From Tritrichomonas foetus (lineage: Eukaryota; Parabasalia; Tritrichomonadida; Tritrichomonadidae), in NCBI GenBank assembly GCA_001839685.1, contig MLAK01000702.1:53802-73992 (forward strand): DNA of 20,191 bases, written 5' to 3'. Position numbers and translations under genes: made by a program. Below the pieces are notes generated by a model, which saw only the letters and a program-made list of their open reading frames with translations, made no database searches and was not told the origin of the DNA. Positions within the stretch are counted from its first letter, which is position 1, and each line of letters starts with the position of its first letter. This document shows positions 1-10,000 of the stretch, piece by piece.

Positions 1-159
1 AAAATGTAATTAGTTGAATATTGAAAAAAATGATTTTCATCAATTTTATGAAAATCTTATTTTCATCTTATAATGTATATATTCAATTTGAATACATGTA
101 TTAAATTGAATGTATCTTATTAAAATGTAATTAGTTGAATATTGAATTGATTTTCATCA
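1..159. repeat. Direct repeat pair flanking an imperfect palindrome
   Basis: Bases 1-24 and 122-145 are identical over 24 bases, and similarity continues on both sides of a small gap into a shared gattttcatca block. Between them, 81-111 forms a near-perfect inverted repeat centred on ACATGT, with arms of about 15 bases and one bulged G. In DNA this AT-rich the significance is modest, and no transposase or target-site duplication is seen. Confidence 0.55.
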
Positions 160-950
160 TTTTTTCTCACACTTTTGTTTAATTAAATTAATGTTTGATC
201 AATCGTCATTGAAATTTAAATTCAGCANCAAAATATTCAAAAAAAGCATAAAAATTAAAATATTTCAATTATCAATTGCTAATTCTAATAATTTGGTATT
301 CAAATAATTTCGAATTATTGGTCAACGCAAAGATGAAGGGTCTTTATTATCAGTATTTTAGTNAGATATTTTATTTATTAATATTTATTTTTGTTTTATC
401 TAGAGCAACAGAAAAAAAAAAAAAAATAAAATAAATTGAAATAATTCGAACCAAGGCATTTTTAACAATTCGCCCATAAAATATAAACTTTTTCCAAAAT
501 TTNCAAATATTTAAACGATTATATAAGCTTGGTNCCACAAACAGCATGACCCCTCGTCAAAAACTCCCCTTCATTACAAGCANGTCGGAACGGATTTTNA
601 CTCTTAGCCAGAATTAGAATCCCCTGCAAGCTTTGTCAAGGAGCAATTGAGAGAAGNAATTTTCCCGCGCAAAATTCTGCCATTTCTAAAAGTTCTCAAA
701 AATTATTTTTGTGGCGAGGGAGGAAAATGGATAGTGTCAAAATTCGTGCCTGAAATGGGAACGGTTTGTAACAATTTTGTGAACTGCTAAATTTGGAGAA
801 GATTTTACTCTATTAAACTTAGTAATTTGGAATATCATGTAATTTTGTACAGTTTAGTGTGAATGTAGCTTTTAGGCTATTTAAGATTTGAATTTTCATA
901 ATGATTCAAAAAGTTTCTATTCATTGATATTTTTGCCGTTTTGCCCATTT

Positions 951-956
951 TCATAT
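951..956 (+). promoter_or_regulatory. Initiator-like motif of the giant UbL/AAA gene
   Basis: TCATAT lies just before the first ATG at 963. Trichomonad core promoters are known to use an Inr of the form TCA(+1)Y[A/T]. If A at 953 is +1, the 5' leader would be 10 bases. This decides the start: 963, not an upstream in-frame TTG at 888. A second overlapping TCATA at 956-960 is an alternative. Confidence 0.55.
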
Positions 957-962
957 CATAAG

Positions 963-3839
963 ATGAGTAAAGTATCCACATATTCTGTTAAGCTCATTAA
1001 TACTAATTATAATACTATTGATGTTCCGAAGCAAAAAGTTCGCACAGTAGGTCAATTGTTTCCATATTGTTTGAAACGTTTGAAGGTGCCATATTTTAGT
1101 ATTGCGGGTTTTCCAACAGTAAGTATTGAATATAACAAAAACAATTATTCTTTTGATTTTTCACTCGCAAAATTAAATTATAAATCTGGTGACACAATTT
1201 ATATGTATTTTCCTAAATCAATGAATATATTTTTTAAAATCAAATCACCACAATGCCAAAATGAAAAGATCAAAAAAACACATTTTGAAACTGATTATGT
1301 TCGAGATGCAAAACTTTCTTTATCCATGGATCTAAAAGTTCCTTTCCACTTCATTAAGCTTTATTATATTGATGAGCAAGAACTAAAAGATGAAATAAAA
1401 TTGACAAATTTAATAAGGAAAAAAGAAAATCCCATGGAATTATATCTTTTGTATGAAATAAATTGTTTAGAATGTACATTCCAAAACAAAACGTTAAATC
1501 AACGATTAAAAATATATCCTCTCTTTATTGAACCTGGTACTACAATTTCTGAAATCAAAGCAATAATAAGCCATAAAAATAATCTATCTGAATCAGAAAT
1601 CATTCTTAAAAATAAAGATGAAGAATTAAATAATGATTTTCTGGTTATCAAAAATATGAAATTGAGCATAGAAAAAGGAAGAAAAGAACCTAAGTCAAAT
1701 ATACCAGTCATTAAGTTAGAATCAATCAATAAAAACATTTTCACGATTCTACAATCCTTAAAATTTCCAAACAATCATAGTTTGAATCGATTAAAACAAA
1801 CTATTATAGATGAATACTCAAAATTTGGAATAATAATTCCATATTCTATGATTATATTTAATCTTATCGAAGTGGAACCTAAAAAGAAGTCGAAAAGTCA
1901 AGGTTCAAAAACGAAGAATAAGAAGTCAGAAACTGAACGTCAAATAGAAACGTATATAGTTCAATGTAAAAAATTTATTATTCAATTTATTTTTGGAAAT
2001 GAAAAGTTACAGTTAGAAGTCACTTATTTCGATAAAATAATTGATGCCAAAAATGAATTATCAAAAAAATTGAATCAAGAAATATCTTGCCTTTCGATTT
2101 TTTACGATAATTCACCAATAGATGATAATGAAAATATTTATAAATATAAAGATTTAAATCTAACTTTAAATTGCACAAAATCGATAAATGTAAAAATAAA
2201 TTTCCTAAAGCCAGATGGAGCGATTTTTTCTGTTGATATCGATCGCCATCATTCTTTTGCTGAAATTTATGATGATTTTATTTATTCATATGACTATTTT
2301 GAATTATTATTCGAAGATGAAATTATTCATCGAGATACACCAGTTTCTAAATTTGCTAATAATCGAACTCCAATTGTTATTCAGTTATGTAATCCTATTT
2401 GCACATTCATTCTAAATTCAAAGGAAAAAGTTACATATGAGTTAGATGAAACTAAAAAAATTAAAGAAATAATATCTGATTTAATGAAGATGTATCCTAA
2501 TCAAGTTAATTCACATTCAAAAATATACTATCAAGATACTCCAATTACCAAAACATCTGAACTTAAATCATATCAGAAGACCTTTCTAATTAAAAGTGAA
2601 ATTAAATGTCAAGAAACTATTTCTCACATAAGAACAAACCAACAGAAAAAATCATTACATTATCATGAACCATCCACAAATGAACAGTCAACACCAAATA
2701 AATTGTATCGGCCTCAATTGGTACAAATCGAACCCAAAAAACGAAAATTATCGAAAGATACATCTAAAAATCCTGCTGTAGATGCAACTATAGACTCATC
2801 TCCAAATAGTTTTCGAGAGGTCACATTCATTATATTTAAATTTACTTTTGGACAAAAAAGATGTGATTTGGATTACAATGTTCAATATACAAGTTTTCTG
2901 CAATACTTACAGGACATCAAATTTCCAAAACCTAAACTTTTTGTTTTCACATTAAATAGGAAAGAAATAGAAATTACGCAATTATTTAATCATAAAAACG
3001 TTCATAATTCTATTCATGTACACATTGCACCAAAAGGAAAGCAAGATAATAAATATGGCTTTAGATTTAAAGAGATTTTCCGGAATTATAAATTTGATTT
3101 ACAAGTTTCCGTAAATGACATTATTCGCTCAGTATGGGAAGACTTTCGTTTATTTAATTATTCATTAAATAGTCTAGTTCTTAGCTTTTGGGATATTATT
3201 ATTGACGGAAAAGAAATACTTGGAAATCTGAGTTTGCCTCAAGGCTCTAAGTTTGAATTACTAGATAAATCTTCTATTAAATTAATAATCTGTAAATCAT
3301 CACAAAATTTTGAAATCAATGCATCTGAAAAAGACAGTGTATCTGATTTAAAAGTAAATCTCGAAAAACTTTTTAAAGAATATAAAGGACTCTTATATTT
3401 GAATGGAGTCACAGTCAATGGAAGTGATTTAGTCAGTAAATATAATCAACAAATTTTAACTATAGATCAACCAGATTTGAGTTTTAAAAGAGATTTAAAT
3501 GATGATAAACGAGATTTACTTGATAATTCCAATAAGATGCTTGAGCTTTTATTTAATGTTGATGGTGAAAAATTTCGATTTAGAGCAAATCAAGAAACCA
3601 CTGTAGGTGAAGCAATTAATGAAATTCAATCATATGTTCTTGAAGGTAAAGCAGAAGTTAAAATCTGTGATTGTGATATGGAAGTTTTAGATGATGAAAT
3701 ATTTCTCAAAGACGCCAAGATACCGCTGAATCTGATTAGGACAATATTAATAAGCTTTGAATACGAAAAAACAAATCGAACAATTAATCACAAAGTTTGG
3801 TCAAGTGATAATTTGAAATCTATCAGGCCAAAATGGTAA
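963..3839 (+). CDS. Tandem ubiquitin-like module protein; probable N-terminal part of an RNF213-like giant protein
   Basis: This frame encodes 958 residues from the first ATG. I see a chain of about ten or eleven segments of roughly 65-80 residues with the beta-grasp rhythm: two beta strands, a helix with xxDxKxxI-like spacing, a strand, then a [D/N]xxxxxD-type turn and a final strand. Approximate modules are 3-84, 88-165, 168-237, 247-302 (weak), 336-404, 406-476, 477-546, 619-691, 698-769, 771-836 and 858-935. The clearest are 168-237 (TTISEIKAIISHKNNLSES), 336-404, 477-546, 771-836 and 858-935. Lys-rich linkers lie near 305-325 and 547-617. No C-terminal GG precedes a module end, so processing to free ubiquitin-like proteins is unlikely. 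It ends at TAA 3837-3839, but the -1 frame is open across this stop and leads toward the AAA part. Ubiquitin-like folds are inferred from pattern, not from an alignment. I am fairly sure it is coding, and less sure of the exact module count. Confidence 0.8.
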   Translation: MSKVSTYSVKLINTNYNTIDVPKQKVRTVGQLFPYCLKRLKVPYFSIAGFPTVSIEYNKNNYSFDFSLAKLNYKSGDTIYMYFPKSMNIFFKIKSPQCQNEKIKKTHFETDYVRDAKLSLSMDLKVPFHFIKLYYIDEQELKDEIKLTNLIRKKENPMELYLLYEINCLECTFQNKTLNQRLKIYPLFIEPGTTISEIKAIISHKNNLSESEIILKNKDEELNNDFLVIKNMKLSIEKGRKEPKSNIPVIKLESINKNIFTILQSLKFPNNHSLNRLKQTIIDEYSKFGIIIPYSMIIFNLIEVEPKKKSKSQGSKTKNKKSETERQIETYIVQCKKFIIQFIFGNEKLQLEVTYFDKIIDAKNELSKKLNQEISCLSIFYDNSPIDDNENIYKYKDLNLTLNCTKSINVKINFLKPDGAIFSVDIDRHHSFAEIYDDFIYSYDYFELLFEDEIIHRDTPVSKFANNRTPIVIQLCNPICTFILNSKEKVTYELDETKKIKEIISDLMKMYPNQVNSHSKIYYQDTPITKTSELKSYQKTFLIKSEIKCQETISHIRTNQQKKSLHYHEPSTNEQSTPNKLYRPQLVQIEPKKRKLSKDTSKNPAVDATIDSSPNSFREVTFIIFKFTFGQKRCDLDYNVQYTSFLQYLQDIKFPKPKLFVFTLNRKEIEITQLFNHKNVHNSIHVHIAPKGKQDNKYGFRFKEIFRNYKFDLQVSVNDIIRSVWEDFRLFNYSLNSLVLSFWDIIIDGKEILGNLSLPQGSKFELLDKSSIKLIICKSSQNFEINASEKDSVSDLKVNLEKLFKEYKGLLYLNGVTVNGSDLVSKYNQQILTIDQPDLSFKRDLNDDKRDLLDNSNKMLELLFNVDGEKFRFRANQETTVGEAINEIQSYVLEGKAEVKICDCDMEVLDDEIFLKDAKIPLNLIRTILISFEYEKTNRTINHKVWSSDNLKSIRPKW

Positions 3840-4081
3840 ATTTTAATATTAAAAAAATTATTAATATTGACAACGATAATTCATCATTATTTTTAAAACA
3901 TAATGAAATGAAGGCAGTAATTGGCGAACCATTTGAAAGGAAAATATTGTATAAAGAGCTTGAGGCATACAAAAATCAAATTGAAGTTTTTGAAAACAAT
4001 CAGTTTGATCCAGATTCTGTAATGACCAGTAAAAATTTAAAAAATTATTTGGGAGAATCCAAGATGTTATCACTTTTTTGA
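3833..4081 (+). CDS. Bridging fragment between the UbL array and the AAA core (frame-broken middle of the giant gene)
   Basis: This 82-codon frame (open from 3812) overlaps the upstream stop at 3837-3839 by a few bases and runs into TGA 4079-4081, where the third frame begins. Composition is lysine, asparagine and glutamate rich like its neighbours, with a helical stretch (KELEAYKNQIEVFENN). It has no recognisable domain. Both junctions need a -1 shift, equivalent to one missing base each: near AAAA 3830-3833, and near TTTTTT 4074-4079. A free-standing 82-residue gene with no spacer on either side is improbable. I read it as the middle of one long gene that is broken in this sequence by error or mutation. 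Confidence 0.6.
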   Translation: MVNFNIKKIINIDNDNSSLFLKHNEMKAVIGEPFERKILYKELEAYKNQIEVFENNQFDPDSVMTSKNLKNYLGESKMLSLF

Positions 4082-7000
4082 AACACGAAAAAAGCATTGG
4101 ATATGATTTATCGTTTAACGAATCAAAAACTAGTTTAGATCACCTTCACTCAATTTGTGTAATTTCCAAAGAAGAAGAAGAGAGGAAAGAAGAAGAAGAA
4201 GAGGAGGAGGAGGAAGAGGGTGAAGAAGAGGAAGAAGCTGAAGAAGAGGATGAAGGTGAAGAAGAGGAGGAAGGTGAAGAAGATGATGAAGGTGAAGAAG
4301 AGGAGGAAGGTGAAGAAGATGAAGAATCATTTTTGGAAAATGATCAAATATATTTTACTTTAGGCCGAGCAATTCTCAATAATACGATGGATCTTGAACA
4401 AAAATGGCTACACTTCGGTTCAATTTTGTATAAAGTTGTTGGACACGTATTACAAGAGAATTTTATCAAAAGTTACAATGGATTTCTTCGTGAACTTAAA
4501 CAGAAAAGAAATGCTCTATTTGATCCATATCAGCTTGGTAAAAGCTTTACGAAATATTTAAAAACTACCCAACAAAAAAGCAGGGTTAGTGTTTTATTAA
4601 CAAAAAGTTGCAAATTAGATAATCTAGAAGAACTTTTAGGGAAATTTCAAGAAGTTGATGTACTAATTGCAAAGGTACCTAAACCAGCACATTGTTATCA
4701 TTTAATTCAGCCGTCTTATGTGAAATATTATCAAATCCGAGAGGAGTTGAACTATCTCCAATCTAACAGTCAAATTCCGCATGATCACCTCCTATTCTGT
4801 CTCGAAAACTGTGATTTTAAAAACAAATTAAATAAATTAATGGATGATGACCATTTATTTATTATTGTTCATCCTGAAAATCTTTTGGAAGATGATTTAG
4901 CATCCCTTCAAGATTTCATCTCAATTCAAAACATTAGAAAAATTGATCAAATTCTATCAAATTCAGAAAATAATGGCAAAGTTATTATTCATAAAAAATA
5001 TCCAAAAGTGTTAATTATTACGTCACTTCCTTTACAATTTTGGAAAAATAATGAGAAAATTTTTAAAGAATTTACTAATGAAGACATTTTGGAGTTTGCA
5101 AATTATTCTGCATCAATGAGAAATTCCCTTTCCAATTGCATTGATGTATTTTTATTTACTAGTAAAGAGCCTGGAGCAGGAAAAACACATTTAATAAAGA
5201 AACTTTTTGACTCATATGACAAACAAGTTAAAAAATATCGTACAAAGGATTTTAAAAAAGATTTCCTTTTTAATAGTATATTTTTTGACATAACTACTGA
5301 ATATATTCCACCTTCAATTGGCAAATATGAATTGACGCATATCACACTTTCACCTGAATTATTTTTGAATGAATTTCGATTGATGGATCAATTATATTTA
5401 TTAATACAATATGGATTTTATACTTTTCATGATGGTACTTGTGCTACTTTCATTGAAATGTCTACTCGACCAGCTTTTCTGATCGAGATTCCGGTTTTAG
5501 GAAAGAGAAATTATTTACATTCTTTTTATGATTTTCCAATATCGGTATCTATGCATGATAAACCTAAGTATAAAAACTCTTTCTATAATATAATTGTGGA
5601 AAATAATATTAAAGTAGAGAATGGTTTAATTAACTTAAATGATTATGATGACCAACTAGATATCAATGATGCAAAAATAGAAAAATATGTCAATAGCTTT
5701 TTTAAAAACAAACCATTAACTATTGAACAAATTATTAAAGAATCTTTGCTTATATTTTCACCAACTTCTGTCAGCCTTTCTTCCAAGATTCCAACTCGTT
5801 TACTTTTTGAATTCAAAAAAATGCTTACTACATATTTAGGGTTAATTGAAGAACAGAATCAAGGTGATGATAAAATCCAAAAGTTTTTTTTATTTTTATT
5901 GACACTTCGTTCGTTGTTATTCTTTTGTAATTTGATTCCACAGATTAAATCATTGGTTATTTTAGTGCCTCAAAAACTTATGACTAACAAAATTGGAAAA
6001 TGGGTGATTATTGGATTCCATTCACAATTAGATGAAAGTCATTCATGGAATACTGATAATTTAGTTGATCCACCAGATTTACAAATTAATGATAAAAACA
6101 TTTTTGACGTATTATTCAATAATGGTATCGGTGCATATAATGGCATGTTCCATATTCTGTCAGACAAACAATTATCAGACAATAATTCGTCGTCAAATAA
6201 GAAACTTCAATTACATTTCTTACAGACTACATTGAAATTTTTCCCCGATATTGACCGAGAGCCAAAATTAAATGCTATCAATTCTGCTTGTTTATTAACA
6301 TGTTTATTATTTGACACACATCGTTATAGTAATAATTTTGGTGAAGCAGTCAACTGTTATTTACAAAATTCTTCTCTAGAAGAAAAGAAATTATATGTTA
6401 TTAATAATAAAATTATTTCGGAATGGGAAGACTATGATCAGCTTTTATATGACTATGTCAATAGCCATAAGACTCATTATGTTAATGTTAATACATTAAT
6501 ACAAGATCTCAGAAAAGAACTCATCAACAATCATCTTCTTTCAATCATTAATTTATCATTTTCTAAAACTTCTTATTCACGTTTTGTTAAATTATTAATT
6601 AAAATTTATTTCCGCCATTTTGAAATTTTGGAAGGTGATACTGGATGTGGGAAAACAGCAATTGTATCATATTTATTTAAAATGATATCATTTTTCAAAG
6701 GTAATGAAGTTAATAATCAAATACCATGGCGCTATTTTTGGGTGGATTGTCATGGAAGTATTTGCCAAAAGGATATAATTGAAACATTAGAACGCATAAA
6801 GGAAAAAGAAGGTGAGCAAAATGTAATAATATTTTTTGATGAGATCAATACTAGTCCAGCATATTACTTCATTATAAATAAAATCCAAAATGACTATATT
6901 CGAAAAAAATATGCTTTTGTTGCAGCAATTAATGCATTCGCCAAAATAGATCCACTAACCAGAATTATTTCACGCGTTGGAATTCAACAAAAAATAATGC

Positions 7001-10000
7001 GTAAATTCAGTGAAATTTCTTTGTGTGCAGAAGTCAATGAAAATCTCATACCATTAATTGATGAATATGATATTAATCAATATGCTTATAATGTTAAACG
7101 GCCTCAAAAGTCAATTAAATATTCAATTGTGCCTTCTGATCCAACAACATTCGAAGAAAAAGATGATTACTATTTGCCAAGTGAAGAAAAGATGGTTATT
7201 AATACTATTATTAAAAAACATCTGATTGCTTGGAAAAATAATCAATTATTTGAATCTGACATTGATTGTATTCTAAAAATAATTTCTTTGTGTCTTATTG
7301 AAGCATTTCTTGCGGTTCGGAATTTTATGAAAATTCGGGCAATTTTATCTTATCGAGACGTAGTAAGAACAGCTCAGTTCTTTACGGCAATCGTTGATTA
7401 CTTTTATAAAAAGGAGGAAAATGAATTTAATGCAAATAAAGATAAAATTGTAGCATTCTCATTATCTGTATCTTTCTACCTAACAATACTATGCCGTTTT
7501 TCACAATCAGTATCAATAGACGAAACTGAAGCTAATTATAACGATCTGAAAGATAGAATTGAAAAATCAAAATTGCCGCTATCAATTCCAGAGAAAGGTA
7601 GTAAAGTTTATGTATTCAATTTACGTAAAGCCATATTCGAAAAAATTATCCCTAAACAACCATCTAAATATGCAATATTTACGGACTGGGAAATGTGTAC
7701 ATTAACATTTTCAAATATGAAATGTAAAAAATATCTTCCAAAAAAAACTGATATATTATTGTTACCATCACTACTTATTCACTTACTTGCCCTGTCATTG
7801 ACCATATCGATTTCATATAAAAATATGGCACTTCCTATGATACCATGCTTGCTGATTGGATTACCAGGAGTTTCAAAAACAAAAGCAATTGAGCTTTTTA
7901 AGAAATATTATCTAAAAAAGCATCCAAAGAAATACTTTTTCACCACTTATTTATGTTCAAGATCTTCAGAATCCGAAGGATTGTTGTCACAATTTTTAAA
8001 TGGTGCGGCTTTTATAATGATGAGTAATAACCATGAAAGTAAAGCTATAGTTATTTTGGATGAAGTTGGAATGGCAAGCCTAAACCCGAATCACCCATTA
8101 AAAATGCTTCATTATTTATGTGAAAAAGGGGTAAATTATGGGGAAAATGACGAATCACCAAAATATCAACGTGTCATTCCGATTCAAGTATCAAATTATT
8201 CTCTTGACTTCGCCAACATGAACAGAGGATTACTTATTTGCACTAATTTGCCAAATAAATGTCAAATTAGTTATGCTTATGCTTTTCGCGATTGTAAGAA
8301 GCCGAGTGATATCACCATTTCTAATATTTTTCAAATAATTCAAGATGAAACTAACAGGGATAAATATGAAAAGCTAATTAATTTATTCCCAAATAAGTCA
8401 GATACCGATTTTTCAAAACAGCAGAATCGATATTACGATTTTTTAACTAAATTGGAAATGGAACCTAATCATTACTCCTTAAGAAATTTATTCACTCTAC
8501 TAAAATTGCTTCATCCATATATATTTGGTACTTTAATTCATCAATCCATCGATTATACCTTAATTAATATTAAATTGAATTTATTTATTCAGAGCCAAAA
8601 CAACAAAAAAAGGAAAAAACTATTTATGGATATAATTAATCCTGCTCATTTTAATCATGATCATATAACAATTAAAAACCATCTCAAGTTGAATCCAATA
8701 GATTTTCTACAAAAAAGTTTTAAGGGTGTATATGATGAGCCCGTTCTTGTTCAGACCAAAAATTATGAATTTTATGATTATAGTGCCCATATCCTTACAT
8801 CTCCAAAAGAATCTGATATTTTAAATCTTTTTAGGCCTTATCCTTTTGAAAACATTTCAGAAAATTGTATAAAAACCTTTCAAAAACTGCAACAAAAGGC
8901 AAAAGAATCAAAAAAGAAAAAACGTATGCTACTAGTTTTCCAGTATGGAAATCATCCATTTTCTGATCAAATGCTTGATATCTTAAATGGTCAAACCAAA
9001 AAACGAATTCCTGTCACTGTTCACAATGGATTTCCAATTTATTATCCTAATTTTCCAGATAATATTCGTTTTATATTTGTTATGAATAAGGATGTTATAT
9101 CTAACCCAAATTTATCCAGCCATGTTTCGATGCCACTCTTAGATCGATTAAACCCAATTTACATTGATGAAAATACTGTTATGGAATATATGTCAAAAGA
9201 CAACAATGACTCTTCACTATCTAAGGTAAGCGAACATTTTATTTATTCTCATAGCGATGTTTATCATTTAAAGGAATCATTAATAAAGAAAGATGTAAAT
9301 ATACTAAAAACTCACTTTCAAAAATCATATATGAAGAATTTAACTCAATTATTAAATCTAATGAATAGCAAAGGACCAAATAATGGTTTTTATTTTTCTG
9401 TTGTTATTACTAAATCACCAGTATACTCTATGAAAATCATTAGTGATAATAACAAAAATATTCTTTGTTTTTCTTTTAGCTCTTTTATTTCAGAAGAACA
9501 AGCATTTCATGAAATTACACAGAAAATGGAAGATAAATTTAATCTAGATTTAAACGATGATGGAACAATGAATGATGAAACAAAAAATGATAATGACACC
9601 AAAATTACTATAATTATTTCTAGGGAGTTAAGAGTTCCAAATAAAGTTGAGGATATTGATTATACTGTATCAATTAAAAATCTAATGGTTGAAGTATTTA
9701 ATTATTTCAAGATAAACTTTGACCAAACTATCAATATCATATTAATGTTTCATGTGCAATGTAATGATTCAGAAGTTGTCAAACCAACTTTATCTTTTCC
9801 CGTGTTTTGGATCGAAGATCTAACGTCAGAAAGTTCATGTAAAGAGATTTTTCTTGCAATATTCGATGGGAAAATTACTCCCAACCTTCCTATTGTGCAA
9901 CAAGCATATAAAACTTTAGCATTTGAAATTATTGACAATCTTTCTCAAAATAACTCTGCATATGCAAAACGGTTAATGAATTTTAAAAAAACAACGAATG

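Larger units (their letters stand above)
1..962. other. Intergenic region upstream of the giant gene, with short repeats and Ns
   Basis: No convincing gene is seen. The stretch is very AT-rich, apart from about 541-780, where GC is visibly higher and no long open frame exists on either strand. It contains a direct repeat pair, an imperfect palindrome and a 15-base A run at 412-426. Ns fall at 228, 363, 503, 534, 583, 599 and 657. The frame of the downstream gene is open back to 888, but only non-ATG codons are available there. The first ATG is at 963, directly after an initiator-like motif, so this stretch is taken as promoter and spacer. Confidence 0.7.

Noticed and set aside
1..159. Terminal repeats of a mobile element
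   Set aside because: The repeats are direct and short, and no transposase, integrase or target-site duplication is nearby.
3833..4081. An independent small gene of 82 residues
   Set aside because: It overlaps both neighbours by a few bases with no room for promoters, and both edges are -1 steps near homopolymers. A broken single gene explains it better.
3837..4081. A spliced intron joining the UbL and AAA frames
   Set aside because: No GTATGT-like 5' site and no ACTAACACACAG-like branch/3' site, as known for trichomonad introns, are seen, and the stretch itself reads as coding.
4071..4081. Programmed +1 frameshift of the release-factor type at CTT TTT TGA
   Set aside because: The downstream frame needs a -1 shift; +1 leads to a different frame.
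4130..4330. Leucine/proline/histidine-rich frame on the minus strand
   Set aside because: It is the complement of the acidic GAA/GAG repeat and has no independent support.
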